DNA of 64,000 bases from Ceratothoa steindachneri. Taxonomy: Eukaryota; Arthropoda; Malacostraca; Isopoda; Cymothoidae. The notes below the pieces were generated by a model that saw only the letters and a list, made by a program, of their open reading frames with translations, had not been told where the DNA came from and ran no database searches. Each line of letters begins with the position of its first letter. Within the stretch, counting starts at the first letter, position 1. A program made the position numbers and the translations under genes. The stretch is from NCBI GenBank assembly GCA_963969495.1, contig OZ018321.1, positions 67,159,035-67,223,034 on the forward strand, in the 5' to 3' direction. Positions 12,184 through 22,735 of the stretch are shown piece by piece.

Positions 12184-12254
<71 letters not shown>
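12184..12254. repeat. TA microsatellite at the LINE 3' end
   Basis: A pure AT dinucleotide run of 71 bp. It lies about 345 bp after the end of the CR1-like ORF2 and marks the point where LINE-like sequence stops, so it may have grown from the short simple-repeat tail typical of CR1-type elements. Confidence 0.9.
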
Positions 12255-12255
<1 letters not shown>

Positions 12256-13518
12256 CCATTCAAATTTCTATCACTAATTTTAAGATGACGAGTTTACGGA
12301 GTCTGTGTGGGTTGGCTTGCATTTTCAACATTACAAACCACACCCATATCTAAAAACCTTGCCAAAATTTGGTGCCCCGTAAGGGGCGCGGTGATTTTCC
12401 TTCCTATCAATTGTGCTGACAGAACTCAGCGCCCTGTCCGCCCCATCTTAGTCTCTTTTCATTCTTTTAGACAGCCTGTGTTTTCATCCTACTTCTTCAC
12501 TTTCTATACAACCTCTTCCACAAATCTCTCTGATCGGCCCCTAATTACACATGGTAGATGCCGACTAACTTCCTCTCACCCATCCATCCCGAAACAAGGC
12601 TGGGGGAAGCGGCAAATAACCCCGAATCCCTGAGCTCCGGTTTGGGGGGGTGGGCTTTTACCAACCTGCTTCAGCCCCATATACACTTTCCTCCCATACC
12701 CCTTTCTCTCTCCTCTCAATCTCTATTGATTTTATGCCCAGCCCAAGGTAGATCTGCCATACCGAATCGCTGGCTGGCCACGGGACGAAAAGGTGTGGTC
12801 CTAAATGGCGACAGGTGCTTCTGCAAACCCCGTGTTGACCACTTGCAGAGCGGGCTACTGCGGGGTGTGCTAAACCCTTGCTTCCCGTATAACGAAGAGG
12901 GTTCGCATGTCCGATGATAAAAATGTAAAAATTCAAACACTTCCCCTTTTTCCTCCACTGACGGAGCCGCCTAAGGGAAGGTCTACTAAAAAATGGAGGT
13001 CCCTCCCACCTGTGCTCTTGCATGGGACCCTCCAAAACTCCTTAACCGGGTAGGAGGCTTACTCCTCTCATTTGCCTACGGGTGTAGGGAACTCCACTTC
13101 ACCCCCTTCTCTGGAGGTGCCCTCGGTTGCTTCCTTACTTCCAGTGGCATTCCCCCCTTTACTTTCCAAGGGGACTAGCAAGAAAGGCAGGCGTCACATA
13201 TTTGACCGCTCCCGGTGGGAGCTGCACAGTAGGGACAACCGCCTTAGATAAGAGAGGAAGACATGGCCCGTCGGCCTCTTCCCTCCAATGACTTGTGGGG
13301 TCAAATTTTGAGTATAGAGGGGGTCACCCTACGTACCCTCCTCTCTTACCCAACAAAAAAAAGATGCAACCTCTGATGTCCTGGGGGTAGGATGGCCACA
13401 TGGAGCCTCCTCCCCTGAGATTTTAAGGGTGGGCAACCCAGCCCCAGATGGTAGGACCTTCCATAGGGACGAACCTGGGCTAGGTGCCAAGCACTGAACC
13501 CGAATCCGCTCCTGTGCA

Positions 13519-14960
13519 ATGTCCTCCTCACACAACTCGAGTCTCCATGGCTGTACAAGGAGAGGAGGGATCTCCTCCTCTGGATGCTACCCTGTGAAAG
13601 CCAAGACCCTTTTCATCTCGGAGAAGGATCTTGCTGAGGCCAGTCAATCTGGCCTTGGGGCTCTTATCGGTGGAGGGGAGAACTGGGTTAGTTTACTGCC
13701 CTCCTATACCCAAAAGAAAAAATAGAAAAAGACTCAAAAGACTCGGGCTCGTCTCCATTCGCTATTGCTGCGGGGACGGATGGGTGTGCTACTACTTCCG
13801 TAAGCAATCAAGCCTAGATAGACAGTCCTTCCACGAGCGCAGAGTGCTTGACAAAGACCAGAACTGCGCAGACAGGAGCCTCGATTACGTTGGGGCCCTT
13901 CATTCAGAGGCTCCTTGGAATTTTCGAGCATGCTGGCCTCAAACGTTTCCTCGTCATACACTCCACTAATGGCAGCATGTTGGCTAAGGGAAACATCATC
14001 CTCCAGAGGAGAGCGTTAGCTAGCGTTATTGGTATAGAGCCGAAGGTTACCAGTTTCTCATACAGTAGCCTTCTGGCGAATACTTCGAATCCCTCCGAGG
14101 TGGCCATTTTTAGTGCTCTTCGGACACTTGATGACACGCTTCTGAGTGTGACGCCGCATTCTAACATGAACTTTGTCAAAGAAGTGGTTTATGCGAGGAA
14201 ACTCGTGGACTACTCCATAGATGAGATCACCATAGAGCTGGCTGACCATGCGATTGTCAAGGTCAAACATGTGATGAGAAAACATGGAGGGGCCTTGAGA
14301 CCCACTCCTACACTCTTTGTCACCTGCGACTGTCAAAAGCATCCTGAGTTAGTCTGAGCCGGTTGGTTTCGCTACCGCAATCTTGCCACTGCCCCGGAGG
14401 TGTTAATACTGCCATCGCTTCGAGAATACAAATCGCTCTTGTGGTCGGGCAAATTCCAGATTATCCAAAGTATGTGTAATATGGTGCAAGGCCACATACC
14501 ATATAGCCAAATCGTGTATAGCCAAGTGTGTCGATTGCCCAGGATCGTCTCCCATTTTGCGAGGCTAAGGTCATGGTCCATGCCCGACTGGCACTGCCTG
14601 GACGTACCATGCGTCAATGATAAAAAAGACACCATCTGCTCCTAGTTTATCCAGCGCTACCAACAAGGTCGTTTCGGCGCGCATTCTATACCCTCCTGCG
14701 GGCATATACCCATCGTGGGCGATTTGCTGTTAGAGCTTGAGGCACAAGGGTAACACGCCTAACCCAGGCTAAAACTATGGATCCCACCCCTCTCCCGCCT
14801 AACCTTTTCCATTAAGGCAAATAGGCTACGCGTCTCGACCAAGTCGTTAGACTCACAAGAGTCAATACCCTGAAGTTGTTCATGAGGCCTTCTTTCGGGG
14901 TACCCACAGCTGCCCCTCCCCCCAAAAGGAGGACAGCACCTAAGGAGCTTCTCCACGTAC
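13519..14960 (+). pseudogene. Family A ORF1 (gag-like RNA-binding protein)
   Basis: An upstream serine/glycine-rich segment contains TLFISEKDLAEASQSGLG. The core then reads ASITLGPFIQRLLGIF, GLKRFLVIHS, SMLAKGNIILQRRALASV, NFVKEVVYARKLVDYS, KVKHVMRKHGGALRPTP and FVTCDC. The same string, diverged, is found at 57700-58270. In LINE ORF1 proteins this region precedes the zinc knuckles; here the knuckle region (14360-14640) is badly decayed, with only fragments such as IVSHFARLRSW recognisable. The open stretch around 13848-14357 begins with TTG rather than ATG, so it is an open frame and not a defined start. The product would bind element RNA in the RNP. Confidence 0.65.
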
Positions 14961-15079
14961 ACCGACACCCAGTGCTACTTTAGTTGACTGGATGACGTTG
15001 GATCCTGCAAAGTATAGACCTCAGCCTCTGTAGCCGTCCAGCCTGCCTAAGATTTCGAGGCGAAGGGAAGAAAAGAGTC

Positions 15080-16560
15080 TCATGACGAGCATCTACCTAC
15101 CCAGATAAGTGGAATTGCAGCGGATAATTAGCTAACTAGGGAGAGCTGCAGAGGAGCGTCACCTTCCTTTTCTCATTGCTATTTTTTTGCAGGAGACAAT
15201 AGTGGGCACGTGCCCCATGCCCACTCTCTAGAAGTATAGGGATTTTGCGCCCCCCCCCTACGGGATTGATCCCAGTAAGGAGTATGCACCATTTAGACCT
15301 AGCAAGATGTCTCCGTACATTTATTTTATTTTAATAGCTCTTTTCAGGTGGTAGAAGTGTAAATGCACCTGGATAGGAGGTACAGTATAGTGTGCCCTTT
15401 CCGTAATTTCCACCGTCAGCTAACTTTGCCGCGATGGACTTCCGTTTCGTCGTTGCACGGTTCACGAGGCCAAAAGGAAGATACAAAATCAAACAAAAAT
15501 ATTATCTGCTGGGGCATTAACAACCAATCGATAACACAGCAAACAAAGAAGTCATCAACAAGAGGCCTAAAGCAAACAGGTGGACAAAAAAAAGAAGAAA
15601 GGCCTCTCGTGTTACTTTACGCATCACTGTAGGAGAATCGCTTCTTTTTCCTATCTTGATCTATATCTGTGCTGTCCAGATGCGCAGCCTGATTTGGGCT
15701 TGGGGGTAGTCGACGACCACCAGAGTAAATACATTTCCCATTAAAATATAATTTTCTGAGCCACTGCCACCCGAGATCCCGGTTGGTGCTGGCGCGGGCG
15801 CGGGCGCGGTAGTCCGAGTTTGAAGAAATGACTGATTTCTCTATCTCAGTCGAGGAGTTTGGTTTGTTGAATGATGCAGTTGAGTTTTTCTTGGTCAAAC
15901 ACATTGCCGTTAGGCTAAATAATCTTCATATAACAGCTGATCGTTTGGCCCGGCCACTGCTTTCGTGGTGGCCAGCCGAGTGTGAGACGGCCTTCAGTTA
16001 GAAGCGTTATTCGTATATGCGCTATAAGCGCCACCCATACGATTTCACTCTCGTTGAATTTCTCCGAGTTAGGGCTAGGTTATGATATGTTTGCAAGCAC
16101 GCCCGCTGCTCTTTCTGGAGGGCACACCTGTTTTTAATTAACGGGAAGACGCGTCTGTCGAAGTGAGTAAGAGTGTCAAATGGATTTGGAGCCAATATCT
16201 CGCCGGACCCCCTTCCTCCTTCCTATTCTCCTCGAGAAATGGACCGCAATCTCGGACCTCGCGTCCGTGGCAGAATCCTTCCATGCATTCCATGTGCATC
16301 GTAGGGTCACGGAAGGCCGCGAACTGTAATTACCTCCAGAGGCGGAGAACCCTTCAACGACAGTTTTACATTGAGTGAGTTGTGTTCCACTCTTGCATCG
16401 TGCGCGGATCCCGCCTTTCGTTAGCACGAAAATTGAGTGAGCGAGGCATAGCCTTTTTGTTACATTCGTTCAACAAGATGTGGGTAGAGGCTATCCTCGC
16501 CGACTACTAGTAATCCGGTACTGTGTTTGCTTTTCGCAAACCCGTGTAGCTCCCGGCTGG
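15080..16560 (+). pseudogene. Family A ORF2: endonuclease, linker and first RT block
   Basis: Motifs come in the expected order with several frame changes. FLQET near 15185-15199 is the endonuclease motif with the catalytic Glu. A PPSANFAAMDFRF-like block lies near 15410. VVDDHQS near 15700 stands where the family has the C-terminal D-L-H-G-S-D-H motif. A linker at 15830-16130 reads LSWWPAECETAF, MRYKRHPYDFTLVEFLRV and CKHARCSFWRAHL, followed by GGEPFNDSFTLSEL near 16335-16375, which opens the RT domain in this family. The copy fades after GTVFAFRKP at about 16516. The RT catalytic block is absent, so this copy is truncated at the 3' end. Confidence 0.6.
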
Positions 16561-17280
16561 TGGTGCCACTGGTTCTGCCAAAAACATGACCGTGAAAGGT
16601 AATACCTTACACTATTTCTTGGCAATCTCTGCTCCCAAAGCTTCTAAATCGCCGGAAGTATTAGGTTCAAGCTCTTTGGAACAACTCCTTGTCACTCTGA
16701 AACAGTACCAGTGTATACGGTCCCAAGAGGTAGTCAGTTTCTACGCTCTATTTCCTCTGTTTGAAATTAGCCTGGCTCTTCCGCTCACTGCATCTACCAC
16801 ACGGCCGAGATGTTTTCACTACAACACTCAGGGTGGGAGATAATGCGACTCTCTTTCAGAAGCGCTGAGGAATTCGTCCGCCTGTAGCGACATGTAAAAC
16901 CTATTACTTGATGTAGCCTAAACGTCAACAAGGCAAATTTTCTCTTGGCTCATCCAAAGTAGCTTCATCACCCATTCGGAAACCTTCAGTGGGTTCTATC
17001 CTCCTCTTCCGTGCGATTATTAGGGCTAGGGGCTTCAGAATGTCTTGCTTTTTCTCGGCTAATAACTGCCCTCCGTGATCGTTTCCCGTAACATTAAAAT
17101 GCTGCGCGCCTCCGACTCGTTTTTAAGATCGTTCAACCTAAAGGAGAAAAGAAGGACACCACAAAAGGAACCTTGGCTCCTATGCCTCTATCCAAGGCTG
17201 GGAAGGGGATCGAAACGGAGAGGCGAGACCCTCCAAAATAGGGATTCCGAAGCAACTCATCCTGCCTAATAACTTTACCC
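16561..17280 (+). other. Unassigned stretch between two LINE copies
   Basis: An 85-codon open frame (16586-16843) and a 64-codon frame rich in Lys/Arg (17075-17269) are present, but I recognise neither. The position, directly before a new ORF2 start, would fit a decayed ORF1 tail of the next family A copy. That is inference only. Confidence 0.3.
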
Positions 17281-18720
17281 AGTAAGTACCTAAATGCTAT
17301 AGCGCCTTTGACGGCTAAGAGCTTCTTCCTTCGAGAAGCGTACAGGCATTCCCGTGAAGAGTTTCACCTAAAAGAGGGCCTTCACTTCTCCTGTGAATAC
17401 GACATAGAGTACATACTCGTATTCCTCTAATGCAATTGTCGTGCCTTCAAGCCAACTTGTGGGACGAGAAATATCGTCTACTTTTGTTCCTCGTTGCGAT
17501 ATTTGTACAGCAAAATATGTTGGGCGCGTGCCCCTTGCACTCGTTTCCGGGTATAAGGTTTTTACAAACACACAACCACATGATGCTGGGCGGACGAATG
17601 CATCCGTCATTTACATCCGGCATGATGACTCTGTCAATCTAATCAATTTATTACATCCTTTCATGTAATAGCGGAGCAGCTTCAATTTTTGCGTACATTC
17701 CACCGGCAACTGCCTTTAACAAGGGCAACTTCTGCCACGTCTTGGTACAGTGGTCAACGACTTTCTCCTTCTCCGGGATTTCAACTGTAGGCAGCCTATA
17801 TATGAGAAATGCAGGATCATTCACCGAGTTCGGATCCTTGTCCACTTCATCGAAAAGTTTAGATGTGTGTCCTAGTTTATGCATCATAGCTCGAAGACCG
17901 CTTAATTCTCTTGTCTAGACTTTTCACTCTGGTCTCCGGATACGCAGCTTAATTTCGGATGGTCAATAACCTTCATGGTGGTGATGACTTTCCAATTCAA
18001 TTATCTTTCTCGTGGCCTCTGCCTCTCAAGAAACAGCTTTTTGGTGTTTGTAGCATTCTAGGTGGTTTGCGTTTCGCGAAAAGCAAGATTTCTTTCCGCT
18101 AGTTTAAGAAGAGACTTTTAAAAGCGAGTAAAAAGGATTCTGGATAAGTTATCGCACCCTCCCCCCTCCCATTCTCCAGGAGAACAGGACCAGAACTCGG
18201 TCCAATTATCCGTAGGGGAATCTTTCTTGACCGTTTTCTCCATATATTCTAATAGAGATGCTGCTTGACCAAAATGAAATGTACCTAATTATGTTAGCTG
18301 AAAGCCGCTGACAGGACTTTTTGACCAGCGGCAGATAACCCTTGGATGATAAGTTTACGCAAAGTGAGTTGCGTTCTGCTCTCCCTCCATGCGCTGACAC
18401 CGCTACTACTTTGTCGATATCCCGTATGATATGCTTCGAGAAAAAGTTGACTGAGCCATATCATATTTATTAGAATTGTTCAAGAGCATATGGACAGGGG
18501 GTGTCTTTACTGATTACTGTCGAATGGCTACTTTGCTCGCTTTTCGCAAACCGGAGAGAGATCACTTTACAACAAATGGTTTATCCCCAATTTCTCTAAT
18601 TACTGCGTGTGCATCTTGATGAAGAAATTGGTAAATGTTAAATTACTTTATTTTATGTACTGCACTTCCGCCTTGGCGTTTAGTTGACCCCAACGACTTC
18701 AACTCGACCTGTACTCAATC
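17281..18720 (+). pseudogene. Family A copy 2, ORF2: endonuclease to start of RT
   Basis: From about 17430 the pieces read LQANLWDEKYRLLLFLVA, FVQQNMLGACPL (standing where FLQETMLG is expected, so the catalytic Glu is lost), KVFTNTQPHDAGRTNA, VIYIRHDDSVNLINLLHP, then after decay NNLHGGDDFPIQLSFSW near 17962-18015. There G-D-D replaces the usual G-S-D-H. KFTQSELRSALPPCAD near 18350-18400 and TLLAFRKPERDHF near 18535 open the RT, followed by GLSPISLITACASRSIGK and KMLNVKLL. It ends near 18700 before RT blocks A-C. Copy 1 carries the same segments, so these are two adjacent insertions and not one element. Confidence 0.6.
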
Positions 18721-19412
18721 CGAAATCGTCATTCTTCTGGAATTGGTGGAATGACATCCTTTATTTAGTCCTAATTCTACTTAAGCCTCATCTGGAAAAC
18801 ATATATTCGCATCTTTAAGATTTCCTGTACCCGCGCCATGTATATTCTACATACCATACCTTTCCACACTTGGGGAGGTGGGGTTGATAGGGCCACCGTT
18901 CTGTTATTTTATCGTTCCTTTGTTCGCTCAAAGCTTGGGTAGAGGAGGAAGTTTACGTATCCGCACCCGAGTGTAAATTGCGAAAAGTGAACGCAATCCA
19001 CTACACCGGTCTCCGTCTGGTGACAGTTACCTTCCGCACGTCCCCTATTGATAACTCGCATTTCAATGTCAAGGAGATGCCACTGCGCCATTCACTTTGC
19101 ACTGTGCGGGGTTACGTCTCCTTTTCCTTCCTACTCTAGATTGATCGTGCACTCTTGAGTCTGAACTGAATATCTTTTGGGCCTTTCTCTGACGCCGGAG
19201 ATTACCTTTACTTTTACTATTTGGTTTGTTTTTCCTTTTGTGAACTTGGTTTGCTCTGGTCTCTTTTCTTATTTCTTCTCAGTTGGTCTTTGTTGTTGTA
19301 TTTTTTTTAATATTGCCTAACTTATATGTAAGTTAAGATACTTGTTTGTCGTCTTATGCCTTAAAAAATCTAGTGAAGTTGTTATCATCTTCACTAATCT
19401 ATCATAATTCTC
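18721..19412. other. Pyrimidine-rich, untranslated-like sequence
   Basis: No protein similarity was seen. The stretch at 19170-19320 is pyrimidine-rich and resembles in composition the stretch at 49100-49180 downstream of another family A copy, so it may be LINE 3' UTR. Otherwise unassigned. Confidence 0.3.
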
Positions 19413-19757
19413 TAACGAAATTTGAAACCTTTATGTTCTTTTACATCCTAATTCGAATGATATAATTGTCAAGGCCATCCCAAGGTTACCCCGCGAATTG
19501 TTTATTTTGCCAATAACATCATAACTATTCGGCCAATTATAACGAATTATGAAACAGTTATGTTTTTTTACGTTCTCTTGTGAATGATAGAAATGCCAAA
19601 GTCTTCCCAAGGTTAGTCCGTGAATCATTTGCCAATAACCTCATAGCCATCCGCCCGATTCTAACAAAATTTTAAACCCCTATGTTGTTTTACATTCTTT
19701 TTCGATTGATATAATTGACAAGGTCCTTCCAAGGTTAGTCAGGGAATTATTGAAAAT
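19413..19757. repeat. Tandem repeat, ~125 bp x about 2.8
   Basis: Units start at about 19413, 19540 and 19662, spacings of 127 and 122 bp. Each contains a TTGAAACCTTTATGTT-like start, a TGAATGATATAATTG-like middle, TCCCAAGGTTAGTC, and TTTGCCAATAACATCATA. The third unit is cut off near 19757. Units are diverged by several substitutions and small indels. It is not coding and is not seen elsewhere in the window. Confidence 0.8.
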
Positions 19758-20900
19758 TTTGAAGGTCGTAAGGTGATAAATCAGAGTTAGTGACAGCACG
19801 TGACTTTTGGTCAGCAGACCTTGTTAGTTTTCGCTCCAGATTTTCAAATCAAATCCCTTTAGCAGGTTCTAAATTTCGATGTATGCTAATAATGAAGTTT
19901 TTGTTCTTTTCAAAATTATTTCGAAATATATAACCCCTGGTCTCAGCACATCTAGGGTAGAACTTATCTAAGAACGACCTCGACGATATTGTTGTAAAAC
20001 GATCGATTAAAAGAAGAACGGTTACTGTTCATGTAGGGCGTTAATATTTAATTAAAGACACTGGAAATTACGAGAGTACAGAAAGTGTTAAATGGGAGGA
20101 GTAAAATTATGCGAAAGAAACTTAAGTTAAGTAGCTGAAGTAAACCTGTTGGAGAGTGTTAGAGAAGAGGACGGCTCACATATCTAATCAGGTTTTGTAA
20201 TAAAGGCTCCTTAACGAGGCCATTTTTGTGATGAAGATATCATGCGTAAAGGAATGGATTTCACGTTGCGTCGCCAAATCTATCCCACGTCTAAGACATA
20301 ACTCTCAAGAGGAAATATGAAGGAATTCAATCTCAATTCGTTGAAAATATCACAACTGAAGAACTAAACTAAGTTCATAAACTTTTGAAGGGTTTCAACG
20401 AGATAAAAATGGAAAACTTTTTTGAATTTCCTACAACTCTACAAACGAGTGGCGGCCACCCGGATTCGATAGGGGCAATACAGTTTTTTTTCTTCATATA
20501 AAGTTGCCAATTTTGACAATGTTCTACCGGAAAATGTTTTTTTTTAAATCTCTTTAGTTAGGTTCAGGAGCAGTATGCAAATTTTTCAAGACGTTGAATA
20601 TTGCCAAGCAGGGGCTGAGGTTGATTACATCCCCCCTTCTTTCTTTTTATCTCTGATTTTTATATTTATATAAAAATAGTAAAATAACAGAAAAGAAAGA
20701 AGAGAAATTAATTAGGGATCAAATAGTAAACAGTAAACTGCTTTGGAGGCTAGAAGCATTTTCAAACTACCTTAAAAGGCTTGGAGAAATGACTTTTGGC
20801 CTTGAAGGTACGAACTGGACCACTCGGGCTGCTGTAGGTAGGATGGATAGGCATAGATAATTCTATTTTCATAAGATTCAAGACCAGCAAAGGGCAGTTA
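19758..20900. other. AT-rich spacer, nothing recognised
   Basis: No coding potential, no terminal repeat and no RNA gene seen. Several T-rich and A-rich runs are present. Confidence 0.45.
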
Positions 20901-20930
20901 TTTGCTCCTTTCACAAAATTGACAATTAAA

Positions 20931-22200
20931 CTGCCCATTTCGTGAAATGTGCAATCATTTTCCCAGATCGTGAATTGAGTTATTACTGTCGCTCAGTTCA
21001 TGAATTTGGCAATATTTTCTTTGCCAGTTTCGTTAATATTCTTCATTTATCTTTTATCTGCATATTCCATTTAATATCTTTAAGGTTACTAAAAATGTTT
21101 TGATAGAGAAAACAATGGAGTTTTTATTACTAACACTAAATAAAAAGTAAAGTTTAATGCGCAAACATGAATAACTTTATTATCACAACTAAAATTATCT
21201 ATATGAAAGACATTACTCGCTTGTAACATTGAGCCAACATTTTAGCATGATCTATGGTAAAGTTATGCTAATGCAGTGAAGTTTGTCTTGTCGGTACCAT
21301 CATCACGGTCAAACAAGTCTCTTGCATTGGGACTTGAAAATCCTTGCACACCGCAAATCTCTTTCAGTATTACGATCTCTCGACTTGCTTTGTTAGATGT
21401 TACTTCACTGGATTCGAGACCCCCATACACAAATGATTCAAAATAATTCATTGACAATTTACTATCAATTATTCCAACCTTAGTTCCAAATATGAAACTA
21501 CCATTGTCTTTAGCCATTACTACTCTGATTACGCTAGAAGGGTCATTCTTACTGCGGCCAAACTGTGATACAGGAACCAATACATTTTGACCAAAATCGA
21601 CAACTTGCAACGATTGTGTATTCTAAATAAACACCTTTTCTGCTTGAAGTGCTACCTGGACATGAGCCTTTTGCTGTGCGCAGCATCATTTCCTTATCAT
21701 TAATCACATTTAAGTTATTCATATTCGACTGTCACTTCTTGAGTGTGTCATTGGCACTGCTGGTTGTGTTGAGGAAACATCAATTACTTCTCAAATTCAG
21801 CTGACTAAAGGTTTGAAAACTTGGATATGTAACTCATGGCAATGTTGCTGTCACAATTTTTCTCTGCTCGAACTAGAAAAGGAACACCTAATAATTAGCT
21901 ATAATACTAGCTAATTAGTAGTAAGTAATTAAATGCATTAATAAGTATATTAGGATTAAATAGTCTTGATACTTAAAATTCAATCACTGGTAAAATATCA
22001 TAATTCTCAAAGAATACAAGGTAAGAGGTTCACAAGATCAGGATGTAAATATAATGCAAAACTACATACCTGCTGCCAAAGGTTAAATATTGACAAGCAA
22101 ATATCATCGGGCCTGAGTTATCAGCTGGGAAAATCTTGACTCGTCCAAAGACTCCACGGCCAAAAATTGCTCAACGACTGCCCATTTCGAGAAATGAGCA
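20931..22200 (-). mobile_element. Possible Ginger-like DNA transposon remnant
   Basis: A near-palindromic 23-bp sequence beginning CTGCCCATTTCG and ending GAAATGNGCA occurs at 20931-20953 and again at 22178-22200, bracketing the minus-strand fragment at 21263. Because the motif is its own near reverse complement it could serve as an inverted end. Real termini and a target duplication were not found, so boundaries are provisional. Confidence 0.3.
21263..21655 (-). pseudogene. C-terminal fragment of a KRAB-A2/Ginger-type integrase-like protein
   Basis: The minus strand reads QVVDFGQNVLVPVSQFGRSK, DPSSVIRVVMAKDNGSF, FGTKVGIIDSKLSMNYF and REIVILKEICGVQGF. The G-D-N-V-x-V-P-V-P-x-x-D-R-G-x-G-D-P pattern, followed by a K-x-G-I-L block and a final G-G-Q-G-F, is what I recall from the region after the integrase core in KRAB-A-domain-containing-2-like proteins, which derive from Ginger DNA transposons. 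The usual cysteine-rich tail is not visible, and no DDE core was found upstream on the minus strand. The identification is tentative. Confidence 0.35.
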
Positions 22201-22673
22201 AATACACAAACTGGTGTTATTGCGATGACAGAGATGGGTGATCAACTCGTCTTAAGAATACTTCAAATTTAATCGCTTTTTCACCGTATTGTCTTGCCAT
22301 TGGATCATTTGTGGAAACCAGAGATTGCCATTTAAATTACCCGTGGTCCCAGAGAGAATGCCTGTTTGATGAGGCAGTTCGTAATATTCATTTTCCTAGG
22401 TCGCCTTCTTAATTATTATTGTCCGTTTTGGACCTTTCCTGCTTGCCTCTTCTGGTTATTCTCATTTTCTTCATTTTGTAAACTCTTGCTTTGTCAACTT
22501 TTACTATTGTCCTTATAACGTTTTCCTGTTCAGTTTGTTTTCTGATCGTCATATTGTATTTATTACACAAAGGTTCCACTTGTGTTCTAAATTTCATTAA
22601 TCTGCATTAAGTAAATTAAGTAAAAGTATGTAAATGTGCATTTTAACCGTGTGTTTTAAACAATACCGGATCA

Positions 22674-22675
<2 letters not shown>
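22201..22675. other. Spacer before the TA array
   Basis: No recognisable gene. A 62-codon lysine-rich minus-strand frame at 22409-22597 has no recognised relative. Confidence 0.4.

Positions 22676-22735
<60 letters not shown>
22676..22735. repeat. TA microsatellite, left arm
   Basis: An uninterrupted AT run of about 58 bp directly abuts the left end of the Tc1-like element, whose TA target copy is the last TA here. Further TA runs occur on the other side of that element and beyond the mariner element. Confidence 0.95.

Larger units (their letters stand above)
6690..12254 (+). mobile_element. CR1-like LINE, split by a solo LTR
   Basis: The order is ORF1 (lysine/glutamate-rich stretch, then an esterase-type domain), ORF2 (APE endonuclease, then reverse transcriptase), a short 3' UTR, and a terminal TA array. 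This is the architecture of CR1/L2-type non-LTR elements. The RT reads YLDFQKTFDKVPH, GVPQGSVL and FVDDTK, then FNVNKCKLIQIG after a 1,040-bp interruption. Frameshifts and stops occur throughout, so the copy is dead. The left boundary is uncertain; the right boundary is taken at the TA tract. Confidence 0.8.
12360..16560 (+). mobile_element. I-like LINE, family A copy 1 (5' region, ORF1, partial ORF2)
   Basis: The first ~1,150 bp (from GGTGCCCCGTAAGGGGCG) match a second copy starting at about 56740, and parts match 55350-55480, which defines a repeated 5' region. ORF1 (gag-like) and the start of ORF2 (APE, linker, first RT block) follow without an obvious gap. The copy ends near 16560, after a short GTVFAFRKPV-like RT motif. 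Assignment to the I superfamily rests on the RT and RNase H style seen in other copies; Jockey is the alternative. Confidence 0.7.

Noticed and set aside
12004..12353. Open frames made of alternating Tyr-Ile across the TA tract (also at 22634, 24318, 28931 and 29130)
   Set aside because: TA repeats lack stop codons in every frame, so they create long artificial open frames; the flanking residues belong to no protein family.
16163..16427. Separate gene on either strand near 16.2 kb
   Set aside because: In the correct frame this is the linker and first RT block of family A ORF2, matching the motif order in the other copies.
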